Assembly: GCF_014650755.1 (NCBI RefSeq)
Contig: NZ_BMVO01000004.1
Coordinates: 62,001 to 126,000 of the forward strand
Direction of reading: 5' to 3'
Source: Streptomyces chryseus
GTDB lineage: Bacteria; Actinomycetota; Actinomycetes; Streptomycetales; Streptomycetaceae
DNA length: 64,000 bases
Made by a program: the position numbers and the translations under genes. How positions within the stretch are numbered: the stretch's first letter is position 1; each line of letters begins with the position of its first letter. The notes under the pieces were generated by a model. It saw nothing but the letters and a program-made list of their open reading frames with translations, made no database searches and was not told where the DNA came from. Shown one piece after another: positions 34,208-42,968 of the stretch.

Positions 34208-34765
34208 GTCGGCCCCAACCTCGTTCCTTGCGCCCTGTATTCCGCGCCGGACGGCGCGCCGGGGTGTGACCGGCCGGGCGGCTCCTCAAGGACAGGGCAC
34301 GATGGTACGGCCGCAACGATTGTCGCAGCGCCTGTGGTTGCCCGCAGGTCCAAGGAGTCCCGTACATGATCAGTGACAGCGCACACGAGAACGCGCCCGG
34401 CTCGTCCGTCACGTTCTGACGGACCACCGGGGCGGGCGGCACATGAGGTGGTGCTGTGCGCGTCGTGCGGCAACGAGCCGCGCCACTCCCGGTTTTCGAA
34501 AGTGGGTGCGGGTACCGCCGGTAACAGTGGTCGAGCTCCATTTCCGGGCGAATGGAGATCACTCGCGCGCCTTGTTTCCCATGAGTCACTTGTGCGAGGG
34601 TGAACTTCCTCACCAGAGGCATTGGTCCAATCCATTCACCCCGCTCAGGAATTCCGCACCGGTCGACCTCATTAGTGCCTCACCGAGGAATTGGCCGGCG
34701 CCGGGCTGCCTTTTTCCGAGCGGAAACGCTGCGTTCCCGTCTGGCGCCCTGGAAGGAATTGGTAC
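34208..34765. other. Intergenic region; possible 17-residue peptide at 34366-34419
   Basis: Holds the divergent promoters of the PPOX and ricin-domain genes. One tiny plus-strand frame, 34366-34419 (MISDSAHENAPGSSVTF), has a good AAGGAG site 8 bases upstream and could be a micropeptide or a truncated gene start. The final 150 bases are AT-richer and probably carry the promoter of the next gene. No operator was recognised. Confidence 0.35.
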
Positions 34766-36433
34766 GTGTACACCCCCCACCCCCCTCGGCCGTCGTACCC
34801 CCCTCGCCCCGGTGCGGCTCCCCAGGAGTCCGACGAGAGCCTGGCCGCCCAAGCGGCGGGCCGTGCGCAGGGCGATGCCGCCCGCCCTCTCGCGCTGCTG
34901 CTCGCACGGCACTGGCAGCCGACGTACGACTACGCGGCCATCTGCCTCGGCACCTCGGGACATGCCGCCTCGATGGCGGCCGCGGCGACGTTCCGTCAGG
35001 TGCTGGAGCGCCTTCGGCAACGGGATGCGGGCGACGCGCTGCGCCCGCGGCTCCTGGTGGCCGTACGGGAAACCGTCACGGCGTGGTCCGGCGACGACCA
35101 CGTGTCCGGGTTGCTGCCGGAACTGAGGAAGTCGGCCGGGGCACGCGGCATGCGGGCGGCCGCCCAGGCCGATGCGTCGCACCGCGCGCTCGCCGAGCGG
35201 TCGTTCCAGGCGCTCCCGGGATCCGCCCAGTGCCTGCTGTGGCACACCGAGGTCGAAGCCGAGCCCATATCCGTACCGGCCGGTCTGCTGGCCATGGACA
35301 CCGGAAGCGCGACGGCCACACTGGAACAGGCGCGGGAACAGTTCCGGGCGGGCTGCGTACGGGCCCACAGGGACCTCGCGCCGGCCGCCGAATGCCGCTT
35401 CTACAACCGCCTGCTCGACATACCGATCCGTCGCGGCGGCGCCTTGCTGCCCGACGTGCGCGAGCACGTCCTGGAGTGCCGCTACTGCCGGCACGCCGCC
35501 GAGCAACTCGCGCTCTGCACCACCGGCTTGGGCGTCCTGCTGAGCGAGGCGGTACTGGGGTGGGGCGCCCGGCGCTACCTGGAATCGCGGCCGGGCCGGG
35601 GTACGCGGGGGGCGCGACCGGGTCTCGTACCCGGCCAGGCCGGCCGTCGCCCGGAGGGCGGACGCCACCGCCTGCTGTCCCGGACGAACGCGCCGGACGT
35701 GCGCCGCACTCCGTCGCGGATGCCTTCGATGTCCGTGATCGCCGGGGCCGGGCTCGCCTCGGCAGCCGTGCTCTCGGCCGTCCTCGTCACCACGCTCTCG
35801 TCGGACGAGGGCCGTGGCGCCGGGCCGGCGGCCTCCCCGGGGGCGACCGGCAGCCAAGCGAGCCCCCCGGCCGTGCCGCCACCGGCCACCTCCGCGGGCT
35901 TCCCCGGGGTCTTCGGCCACGCCCGGCTCCGGAACGCCGGGACGGACCTGTGCCTCGACGTCCGGGGCGGCGATGCGCGGTCCGGCGCGGGTACGACGAT
36001 GAGCGGCTGCTCCGCCGGGAAGAACCAGCAGTGGTCGTACGGAACCGACGGTCTGCTGCGGAGCCTCGCGGACCCGCAACTGTGCCTCGACTCCCGAGCG
36101 GACGACGGCGCGGTCACCCTCGCCCGGTGCGTGGGCGCCAAGGCGGCGGACTTCCGCGGCCTGCGCTACGACCTGACCGTCCAGGGCCAACTGCTCCCCC
36201 AGCGGCGCGAAGGGCTCGCGGTCGTACCCGCGTCCCCGGAGAAGGGGGCGGACGTGGTGGTCAAGATCCGCGACGGCTCCGTGGAGCAGAAGTGGGTTCT
36301 CGACGCGTCGACGGCCGCGCCCGAATCCCGGCCGGACACCGGCACAGGCGCTCCGTCGGCGAAGTCCGCGTCGGACGTGCCACCGGAACGTGCGCGTGAG
36401 AAGGCCGAGCCGTGGGAGCGGAAAGCCGGGTAA
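34766..36433 (+). CDS. Sigma-factor-like / zinc-finger / TM / ricin-lectin protein
   Basis: A 555-residue membrane protein of unusual build. Residues about 30-80 resemble ECF sigma region 2 (LLLARHWQPTYDYAAICLG). Residues about 150-205 resemble region 4 (ERSFQALPGSAQCLLWHTEVEAEP, the LPxxxQxxLWxxEVE signature). Residues about 215-260 hold a zinc-finger anti-sigma-like H/C cluster (VREHVLECRYCRHAAEQL). One membrane helix (about 330-350, SVIAGAGLASAAVLSAVLV) leads to an extracellular ricin-type beta-trefoil (about 385-515) with the repeats NAGTDLCLDVRGG and CSAGKNQQWSY. GTG 34766 is set by AAGGA 8 bases upstream. It could sense extracellular sugar polymers. The cellulase gene follows, though separated by its own CebR-type operators. 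DNA-binding ability is untested. Confidence 0.8.
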   Translation: MYTPHPPRPSYPPRPGAAPQESDESLAAQAAGRAQGDAARPLALLLARHWQPTYDYAAICLGTSGHAASMAAAATFRQVLERLRQRDAGDALRPRLLVAVRETVTAWSGDDHVSGLLPELRKSAGARGMRAAAQADASHRALAERSFQALPGSAQCLLWHTEVEAEPISVPAGLLAMDTGSATATLEQAREQFRAGCVRAHRDLAPAAECRFYNRLLDIPIRRGGALLPDVREHVLECRYCRHAAEQLALCTTGLGVLLSEAVLGWGARRYLESRPGRGTRGARPGLVPGQAGRRPEGGRHRLLSRTNAPDVRRTPSRMPSMSVIAGAGLASAAVLSAVLVTTLSSDEGRGAGPAASPGATGSQASPPAVPPPATSAGFPGVFGHARLRNAGTDLCLDVRGGDARSGAGTTMSGCSAGKNQQWSYGTDGLLRSLADPQLCLDSRADDGAVTLARCVGAKAADFRGLRYDLTVQGQLLPQRREGLAVVPASPEKGADVVVKIRDGSVEQKWVLDASTAAPESRPDTGTGAPSAKSASDVPPERAREKAEPWERKAG

Positions 36434-36500
36434 AGGGGGCATGGGCAGCCTCTCTCCTGGCGTGTGACGAGGGAGCTCGGTGGGAAGTGCGGAAAACCAG

Positions 36501-36514
36501 TGGGAGCGCTCCCA
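36501..36514. promoter_or_regulatory. CebR-type operator (perfect box)
   Basis: TGGGAGCGCTCCCA, a perfect 14-base palindrome identical to the Streptomyces CebR consensus (LacI-family cellobiose/cellotriose repressor). It lies 186 bases upstream of the GH6 cellulase start. Confidence 0.9.
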
Positions 36515-36654
36515 AAGTTGCTCGGTGACAGAGGAGTGTCAAGAGCCGCAGCACGAATCGGCGTCGCCCGAACCAATTCCGCAGCGTGTTTTCAGAAAAC
36601 TTGCGACCCATTCTGTTGCCCTGAGCAACTCAGTGCTAGCTTCCAGAACACCAG

Positions 36655-36668
36655 TGGGAGCGATTCCG
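36655..36668. promoter_or_regulatory. Second, degenerate CebR-type half box
   Basis: TGGGAGCGATTCCG matches the CebR consensus at 11 of 14 bases, with the left half-site perfect, and lies 32 bases before the cellulase ATG. With the perfect box 154 bases upstream, looping or co-operative repression is possible. Confidence 0.6.
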
Positions 36669-36699
36669 TCAGTTGATCCCGACCGACAAGGACTCGCTC

Positions 36700-38451
36700 A
36701 TGCGACACACCATGACGCGCCGCACCACCCCGCCTTCCGCACGGCACACCGCCCTGATCACGGCCTGCGCCGTGATCGCGGCGGCCGGCGGCACCGCGGC
36801 AGCCCTGACCACCCCGGCCGGCGCCGCCGCTGCCGGCTGCACCGTCGACTACAAGGTCACCAACCAGTGGAGCACCGGTTTCGGAGCCGCCGTCACCGTC
36901 ACCAACACCGGTGACCCGGTGAACGGCTGGAAGCTGGAGTGGTCCTACGCCGGCGGCCAGCGGGTCACTCAGGGCTGGAACGCCGAGATCACCCAGGCCG
37001 GCGCCGCCGTCACCGCCAAGAACGTCTCGTACAACGGCACTCTGGCCACCGGAGCCTCCACCGGCTTCGGCTTCAACGCCTCGTACAGCGGCAGCAACGC
37101 CTTACCCACGGCGTTCAAGCTGAACGGCGTGACCTGCAACGCCGGTCCGACCGACCCGACCGATCCCACCGACCCCCCGGACCCGACCGACCCGCCCGGT
37201 GGCCGTGTGGACAACCCGTACGCCGGCGCCAAGGTGTACGTGAACCCCGAGTGGTCCGCCAAGGCCGCGGCCGAGCCCGGCGGCAGCCGCATCGCCGGGC
37301 AGCCGACCGGTGTCTGGCTGGACAGGACGGCCGCCGTCGCGGGTGGCAACGGCACCATGGGGCTGCGCGCTCACCTCGACGAGGCCCTGAGGCAGAAGGG
37401 CGCCGGCGAACTCGTGGTCCAGTTGGTCATCTACAACCTGCCCGGCCGCGACTGCGCGGCGCTCGCCTCCAACGGGGAGCTCGGCCCGACCGAGATCGAC
37501 GCGTACAAGACGCAGTACATCAATCCGATCGCCGCCATACTCGGCGACCCGAAGTACGCCGGCCTGCGGATCGTGACCACCGTCGAGATCGACTCGCTGC
37601 CGAACCTGGTCACCAACGTCACGCCCCGGGCGACCGCCACCCCCAACTGCGACACCATGAAGGCCAACGGCAACTACATCAAGGGCGTCGGGTACGCGCT
37701 GAACAAGCTGGGAGCGGTCCCCACCGTCTACAACTACGTGGACGCCGGCCACCACGGATGGCTCGGCTGGGACGACAACTTCGGGGCCTCCGCCGAACTC
37801 TTCAAGCAGGCCGCGACCGCCGAGGGCTCCAGCCTCGCCAAGGTGCACGGCTTCATCGTCAACACCGCCAACTACAGCGCGCTGAAGGAGGATCACTTCA
37901 CCATCGACGACAGTGTGAACGGGACGTCCGTGCGGCAGTCGAAGTGGGTGGACTGGAACCGGTACACCGACGAGCTGTCGTACGCCCAGGCCATGCGGGC
38001 CAAGCTCGTCTCGCTCGGCTTCGACTCCGGCCTCGGCATGCTGATCGACACCTCCCGCAACGGCTGGGGCGGGACGGCGAGGCCCTCCGCCCCCGGAGCG
38101 CGGACCAGCGTCGACACCTTTGTCGACGGCGGCCGCTACGACCGGCGCATCCACCTCGGCAACTGGTGCAACCAGGCGGGCGCGGGCCTCGGTGAGCGGC
38201 CCCGCTCGGCACCGGCGGCGGGCATCGACGCGTACGTCTGGATGAAGCCGCCGGGCGAGTCCGACGGGTCGAGCAAGGCGATCCCCAACGACGAGGGCAA
38301 GGGCTTCGACCGGATGTGCGACCCGACGTACACCGGCAACCCCCGGAACAACAACAACATGTCGGGCGCGCTGGGGAACGCCCCCGTCTCCGGCCACTGG
38401 TTCTCGGCCCAGTTCCAGGAGCTCATGAAGAACGCCCACCCGGCGCTGTAG
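36700..38451 (+). CDS. Secreted GH6 cellobiohydrolase/cellulase with N-terminal CBM2
   Basis: Hydrolyses cellulose outside the cell. The 583-residue protein has a signal peptide (to about residue 45), a family 2 cellulose-binding module (about 47-145, AGCTVDYKVTNQWSTGFGAAV), a Thr/Asp/Pro linker of repeated TDP units, and a family 6 catalytic domain. The GH6 signature VVQLVIYNLPGRDCAALASNGE is complete, and Asp residues in YNYVDAGHHGWLGW are as in active relatives. Start ATG 36700 has AAGGA 7 bases before it. A TTA leucine codon at 37102-37104 makes translation depend on the bldA tRNA. Two CebR-type boxes lie upstream, so transcription should be induced by cello-oligosaccharides. A strong hairpin ends the unit. 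Confidence 0.94.
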   Translation: MRHTMTRRTTPPSARHTALITACAVIAAAGGTAAALTTPAGAAAAGCTVDYKVTNQWSTGFGAAVTVTNTGDPVNGWKLEWSYAGGQRVTQGWNAEITQAGAAVTAKNVSYNGTLATGASTGFGFNASYSGSNALPTAFKLNGVTCNAGPTDPTDPTDPPDPTDPPGGRVDNPYAGAKVYVNPEWSAKAAAEPGGSRIAGQPTGVWLDRTAAVAGGNGTMGLRAHLDEALRQKGAGELVVQLVIYNLPGRDCAALASNGELGPTEIDAYKTQYINPIAAILGDPKYAGLRIVTTVEIDSLPNLVTNVTPRATATPNCDTMKANGNYIKGVGYALNKLGAVPTVYNYVDAGHHGWLGWDDNFGASAELFKQAATAEGSSLAKVHGFIVNTANYSALKEDHFTIDDSVNGTSVRQSKWVDWNRYTDELSYAQAMRAKLVSLGFDSGLGMLIDTSRNGWGGTARPSAPGARTSVDTFVDGGRYDRRIHLGNWCNQAGAGLGERPRSAPAAGIDAYVWMKPPGESDGSSKAIPNDEGKGFDRMCDPTYTGNPRNNNNMSGALGNAPVSGHWFSAQFQELMKNAHPAL

Positions 38452-38533
38452 CCCACGACCGGCGCGGCGCGCGATCCCGCCCGGTGACACGCGCCGCGAG
38501 ACCGGCGGCAGCTGAGGTACGCCGTGCGTCGAA

Positions 38534-38563
38534 GGACCCCGGTGCCGTGCGGCACCGGGGTCC
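38534..38563. terminator. Terminator after GH6 gene
   Basis: GGACCCCGGTGCCG (38534-38547) pairs perfectly with CGGCACCGGGGTCC (38550-38563) with a 2-base loop, 82 bases after the cellulase stop. Confidence 0.88.
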
Positions 38564-39209
38564 CGGGGGTTGCAACACCATCTGCCGGCTACTGCTGGGC
38601 CGGATTCATGTGTCCGCATCGCCGCCGAAGTGACGGGCGGGGTGCGGGGATCGCGGATGTGTGACCGGTGACCACCTTTCGTTCCGGGGTCTTCGGTACC
38701 CGGGCGGACTCGTCCTCACCCGGGCGATCCTGATGGCGTCTGCCTCCTTCTTCCGTGCGTTCAACCTGTCGTACCGCTGGAACCGCGGAACTTCTCGCGG
38801 CCCCTGTGGGCCGCCGGCCCGGCGACCAGCGACAGGACCCCTTGATGCGTCCGGCCCTGCTGCTCCACCGCCGTGCCACTGCTCTTTCCCACCCGCGTGC
38901 GCGGCAGTTCATCCCTGCCGCGCCTCACTCGTTGTCCTGGCTACGAGGAAAACCATACCCCAGGAAGCGCCAATGTCTACTACCGCCATGACAGATTTAT
39001 TCATGGCGCGGAAAGCGGGATTCTGTCGCGCCCATACGGTGGAAACCACGTCGGAGAAGCGTTCGGTGGTGTATCGGCGTACGCCCGCCGCTTCCTCACG
39101 ACCACCGATGCCGAGCCCGGAGCCGCGCGGCACCACCCGACGGCGGCCCGACCCCCGAGGTTGGCTATGGTCGCGCCTTGGCTGGGCTACGAAGGACGGG
39201 GGACGGTAC
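38564..39209. other. Long intergenic region
   Basis: About 650 bases without a supported gene. The open frames here have no ribosome site, no recognisable domain and irregular composition. An AT-richer patch (38940-39010) may hold a promoter for the small zinc protein, or an undetected small RNA; I see no defined signal. Confidence 0.4.
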
Positions 39210-39374
39210 ATGCCGACCGGTGACGACAGGATGGCGCTGCGGCCGTGCAGGTGGTGCGGCCGGCCTTTCCGGCCGACGACGGGGCGCAGGTGGTCCCGCG
39301 CCTACTGCAGGCGAACGCACCGGTGGCGGCAGCGCGTGTCCGACCTCGTCGAGTTGGTGTCGAGCGCCGTATAG
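39210..39374 (+). CDS. Small zinc-knuckle protein
   Basis: A 54-residue basic protein with CRWCGRPFRPTTGRRWSRAYCRRTHRWRQR, resembling the CxxCGxP...GRPRxYCRxxHRQRAYE motif of small Streptomyces zinc-finger proteins. Two Cys of the first pair and a later Cys/His pair could hold one zinc ion. ATG 39210 has GGGGGA upstream; ATG 39231 is an alternative. It may be a nucleic-acid-binding protein; function is not known. Confidence 0.6.
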   Translation: MPTGDDRMALRPCRWCGRPFRPTTGRRWSRAYCRRTHRWRQRVSDLVELVSSAV

Positions 39375-39803
39375 ACGCCGTCGCCCCGGCCGGCTGACGG
39401 CCGGAGCGCTCTCGGTTCCCTGACGCGCGACCTCCGGCGCTGACAGGGCACGTTGACAGGGCGCCCTACAAATACGTTTAATGGGCACGTGCCGCGTGGC
39501 ACCGACCAAAGAGCAGTGGGCCGGTCGGTGACCGGGCGAGCACCTTGCAGTCAAAGGGTCCGTCATGAGTCCGTACTCCGCGCCCTGTACGTAACCCCGG
39601 GCAGCCGCACCGCGTCTGCGGCTCCTCTCGCCCCGGCACCCGCGCGTGCCGGCTCTCGACGCCCGGACACCGCCCCGCCCTGACGGCTCGCGCACCCGCG
39701 TTCACCGCACGGCCCGGTGTCCGGCCGCGTCCCGCGCACCTCACCACCGGCCATGTGCCGCACACTCGCGGACACACCTGCTTTCCGGAGACACCACACC
39801 GTC
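39375..39803. other. Intergenic region with candidate promoter 39453-39482
   Basis: TTGACA (39453-39458), an 18-base spacer and TTTAAT (39477-39482) form a good vegetative promoter on the plus strand, about 320 bases before the nitroreductase-hemerythrin gene. The direct repeat TGACAGGGC occurs at 39441 and 39454. The long leader holds no supported gene. Confidence 0.5.
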
Positions 39804-40736
39804 ATGCCCACGTCGTTCAACACCTCTGTCATCGAAGAGTTCCGTGCCAACGCGGGAAAGGTGGGCGGCCCCTTCGCGGGCTCGGACCTGCTCCTGCTGA
39901 CCACCACCGGCGCCAGGTCGGGGGCGGAGCGGACCACGCCGCTCGGCTACGTCCGCCACGGAGACTCGCTCCTGGTCATCGGGTCCAACATGGGGGCCCC
40001 GCAGCACCCCGACTGGTACCACAACCTGCTCGCCCACCCGCTGGTCCAGGTGGAACTCGGCACCCGGACCTTCGAAGCCTTGGCGGTCCCGGCCGAGGGG
40101 GTGCGACGCGAGGAACTGTTCGCGCACGTCCTGAGCGTGGAGCCCGGGTACGCCGAGTACCAGGCCCGAACCAGCCGCCCTCTCCCCGTCGTCGTCCTGG
40201 AACGCGCCGAGCCCGACGCCTGGGACGGACCGCGCCGCATCGACAACCTCGCCGACAAGCTCACGGAGGTGCACACCTGGCTGCGCGCACAGCTCCGCCA
40301 GGTGAGCGCCGAGGTGGAGGCACACTTCACCGCGCGGGCCGTGCACGACGGCCCGGGTGAACCTCCCGCCCCGAGCCTGGGGCTCCAGATCCGCCAGCGG
40401 TGCCTGGCCTTCTGCCAGACGCTGGAGTTCCACCACACCAGCGAGGACGCGCACCTGTTCCCCGGGATCGCGCACCACCACCCCCACCTGGCCGGCACGT
40501 TCGAGCGCCTGCACGCCGAGCACCGTACGGTCGCCCGCATCCAGGGCGAGTTGGCGTCGCTCCTGTCCGGCATCGGCGTCGCCGAGCCCCGGCGCTTCCG
40601 CACCGAGCTCGCACGGATGTCGGCGGAACTGAACGCACACCTCGACTACGAGGAGGAAGCACTCCTCCCGCTGCTGGCCGACGTACCGTGGCCACCGGCT
40701 CCCCCGGAGGGGACGGCCGAGAACAGCCGCCCCTGA
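39804..40736 (+). CDS. Ddn-type (F420) nitroreductase fused to hemerythrin domain
   Basis: A 310-residue two-domain protein. Residues 1-135 match the deazaflavin (F420)-dependent nitroreductase family: LLLLTTTGARSGAERTTPLGYVRHGDSLLVIGSNMGAPQHPDWYHNLLAHP contains the family's cofactor-binding segments. Residues about 170-295 form a hemerythrin-like four-helix bundle with EFHHTSEDAHLFPGI, LHAEHRTVARI and LNAHLDYEEEALLP as iron-ligand segments. The two domains could couple F420H2 oxidation to oxygen, NO or nitro-stress sensing at the di-iron site; this is inference. ATG 39804 is chosen as the natural domain start after a long leader. It ends at a large hairpin. Confidence 0.9.
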   Translation: MPTSFNTSVIEEFRANAGKVGGPFAGSDLLLLTTTGARSGAERTTPLGYVRHGDSLLVIGSNMGAPQHPDWYHNLLAHPLVQVELGTRTFEALAVPAEGVRREELFAHVLSVEPGYAEYQARTSRPLPVVVLERAEPDAWDGPRRIDNLADKLTEVHTWLRAQLRQVSAEVEAHFTARAVHDGPGEPPAPSLGLQIRQRCLAFCQTLEFHHTSEDAHLFPGIAHHHPHLAGTFERLHAEHRTVARIQGELASLLSGIGVAEPRRFRTELARMSAELNAHLDYEEEALLPLLADVPWPPAPPEGTAENSRP

Positions 40737-40757
40737 GATCGCGCGAGGCGCGTCGGG

Positions 40758-40803
40758 CCGGTGCCCGCGTCCGGCCGGGGTCCCGGCCGGACGCGGGCAC
40801 CGG
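40758..40803. terminator. Large bidirectional terminator
   Basis: A 22-base perfect stem (40758-40779 with 40782-40803), including GTGCCCGCGTCCGGCCGGG, separates the convergent nitroreductase-hemerythrin and MFS genes. Confidence 0.9.
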
Positions 40804-40878
40804 TGGGTACTTGGCCCGGTGCGACGCTCGGCTCGCGCCGCCGGCCCGGGCCGCCGCTCCCGCCCGCACGGCCGGTCG

Positions 40879-42069
40879 TCAGTCCGGCGGCGGCCGGTCC
40901 TGCAGCCGGCCCAGGCGGGGCCCCAGAGCCGCGGCGCCCACGGCCGCCACCACGACGACGGACAGGGCCACTTGGAAGGTCGAGACCCCCAGCAGGCCGC
41001 CCACCAGCAGCGGCGCCGCCAGGAAGCCGATGCGTGAGACGAGCGACACCGTGGCGATCCCCGCGCCCGGGAGGACCCCCGGCACCCGGCCGACCATGCT
41101 GAAGGCCACCGGGAACATCGGGCTCGCGCCGAGGCCGGCCAGCGCGAAGCCGATGATCGTCGCGAGCGGCGAGGCGACGAGGAGGGCGATCCCGAAGGCG
41201 AGGGCGACGAGCAGCCCTCCGCCCGTGACCACCACCGAGGGGCCGAGGCGCTCGACCATCCGGTCACCGACGAGGCGGCCCGCCGTCATGGACACCGAGA
41301 AGGCGACGAAGGCGAGACCGGCCGTCCCCGGCCCCGCTCCGAGGTCGGAGAGATAGACCGCGCTCCAGGACTGCGGGACGTCCTCGATCTGGGCCGCGAA
41401 CACGACGATCAGACCGAGCAGCAGGAGTGCGGGCGGCGGCCGGGTGATCCCGCGCCGGCGCTTCGTGCCCGTGTCGAGCGCGTCGGCTCTCTCCTCGTCG
41501 TCGATCAGGCGGTGTCGTACGACGAGAGCCACCGCGCCCAGGACGGCGCCGGTCGCCAGGAAGTGCGGCGCGGGCGGCACCCGCAGGGCCGCGGCCGCCG
41601 TGCCGGCGAGTCCGCCCGCCACCGCCCCGACGCTCCACGAGGCGTGGAAGCCGTTGAGCAGGGGCCGCCCGGACCGCTGCTCCACCAGGACGCCCTGGGC
41701 GTTCATCGCGACGTCCATCGCGGCGTCGGCGGCTCCCAGGACGACGAGCGCGAGGCACAGGGCCCACCAGGTGGGGGCCAGGGCGGGCAGGACCAGTCCG
41801 GCGCACAGCGCGGCGGTGGCGGCGAGCAGGACCCGTCGGCTTCCGACGCGGTCGACCAGGGTTCCGGCGGTGAGGGTGAAGAGCAGGCCGCCCGCTCCCA
41901 GCCCGGTGAGGGCCACACCCAGCAGCGTGGCGTCGATCGCCAACCCGCTCTGGACGGCGGGGATGCGAGGGGCCCAGTTCGCGAACAGGGCGCCGTTGGC
42001 GAAGAAGAGGGCGAGGACGGCGGTTCGGGGACGGGTGAGGTCCGCGCTGCTTTTCGTCGGCAGGTTCAC
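40879..42069 (-). CDS. MFS transporter, last gene of aminosugar-type operon
   Basis: A 396-residue major facilitator with about 12 helices. It has the helix 2-3 loop DRVGSRRVLLAATAAL and the segment ALFANWAPRIPAVQSGL near the start, typical of the YbjJ/FucP-like subgroup of small-molecule or sugar carriers. GTG 42069 overlaps the stop of the upstream phosphatase gene (GTGA), so it is translationally coupled to the biosynthetic genes. Export of, or self-protection from, the operon product is the most likely job. It ends near the large bidirectional hairpin. Confidence 0.88.
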   Translation of the reverse strand: MNLPTKSSADLTRPRTAVLALFFANGALFANWAPRIPAVQSGLAIDATLLGVALTGLGAGGLLFTLTAGTLVDRVGSRRVLLAATAALCAGLVLPALAPTWWALCLALVVLGAADAAMDVAMNAQGVLVEQRSGRPLLNGFHASWSVGAVAGGLAGTAAAALRVPPAPHFLATGAVLGAVALVVRHRLIDDEERADALDTGTKRRRGITRPPPALLLLGLIVVFAAQIEDVPQSWSAVYLSDLGAGPGTAGLAFVAFSVSMTAGRLVGDRMVERLGPSVVVTGGGLLVALAFGIALLVASPLATIIGFALAGLGASPMFPVAFSMVGRVPGVLPGAGIATVSLVSRIGFLAAPLLVGGLLGVSTFQVALSVVVVAAVGAAALGPRLGRLQDRPPPD

Positions 42070-42968
42070 CGGCCCTCCCCCGGCGGCCCGTGCGGTGTGC
42101 CGCGCCCATCGCCCGGTGGGGCCGCCCGGGCGCCCGGCGGTTCGCCGCCGATCACGGCGCGGGCCTGGGCGTGCAGGTCTGGTGATGCCGCCGCGACGAC
42201 GGTGGAGGAGCGTGCGGTGACCGGGCCGCCCGCGAAGTCGGTCAGTGTCCCGCCGGCCTCGCGCAGGATGAGCGCGCCTGCCGCGTAGTCCCACCTCTCG
42301 CCGTCGACCTCGGCGAAGACGTCCGCGGACCCTTCCGCCACCTGGCAGAGCGCGCCTGCGCCGCAGCCGGTGATCCGGAGGTCCAGGACCGCCCCCCACA
42401 GCCCGTCGAGGATTCGGCGGGCCGTGTCCCGCCACGGCGGAGCGGAGGCCGAGCAGATGGCCAGGGACTCGGAGAGGTGCGGCGCGGGCCGCACGAGGAG
42501 GCGGTGTCCGTCGCGGTACGCGCCGCCGTCCCGGGTGGCGGCGTACAGGGTGCCGGTGGTCGGGGCGTGGAACACTCCGGTCAGCACCGTGTCGCGGTAG
42601 GCGTAGGCGATGCTGACGCCCCAGTCGCGCCGTCCCCGCAGGAAGTTGTGCGTACCGTCGAGGGGGTCGACGATCCAGGTGTGGTCGGACGCGGGTCCGC
42701 ACGCTCCGGACTCCTCCGCGACGACGCGGTGTCCGGGCAGCGTCGTCAAAATGGTGCCGACGATGTACCGCTCCGCTTCGGTGTCCGCCGCGCTGCCGCG
42801 CTGGCCGGGGCTCTTGGTGACGGGGCGGGTGTCGCCGCGGGCGAAGAGGTCGAGCAGGCGGGCGCCGGCCGTCCGGGCCATGTCGGCGGCCAGGGCGAGT
42901 GACAGGTCTTCGCCGACGGGGCCGGGACCGGCGCCGGGTTGCCGCCGGGCGGCTCGCGGCCCGATCAC
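42066..42968 (-). CDS. Inositol-monophosphatase-family phosphatase
   Basis: A Mg2+-dependent sugar or inositol phosphate phosphatase of 300 residues. Metal ligands are visible in VAEESGA, WIVDPLDGTHNFLRG and the C-terminal WDYAAGALILREAGG; all signature acids are present. The last 30 residues are Gly/Pro-rich and disordered. GTG 42968 overlaps the NUDIX stop, and the MFS start overlaps its own stop, placing it firmly in the operon. It probably dephosphorylates a pathway intermediate such as an amino-sugar or aminocyclitol phosphate; histidinol phosphate is an alternative substrate in this family. Confidence 0.9.
   Translation of the reverse strand: MIGPRAARRQPGAGPGPVGEDLSLALAADMARTAGARLLDLFARGDTRPVTKSPGQRGSAADTEAERYIVGTILTTLPGHRVVAEESGACGPASDHTWIVDPLDGTHNFLRGRRDWGVSIAYAYRDTVLTGVFHAPTTGTLYAATRDGGAYRDGHRLLVRPAPHLSESLAICSASAPPWRDTARRILDGLWGAVLDLRITGCGAGALCQVAEGSADVFAEVDGERWDYAAGALILREAGGTLTDFAGGPVTARSSTVVAAASPDLHAQARAVIGGEPPGARAAPPGDGRGTPHGPPGEGR

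Noticed and set aside
38589..38912. 107-codon minus-strand frame in the gap after the cellulase
   Set aside because: Arg-rich shadow-like composition, no homology recognised and no ribosome site.
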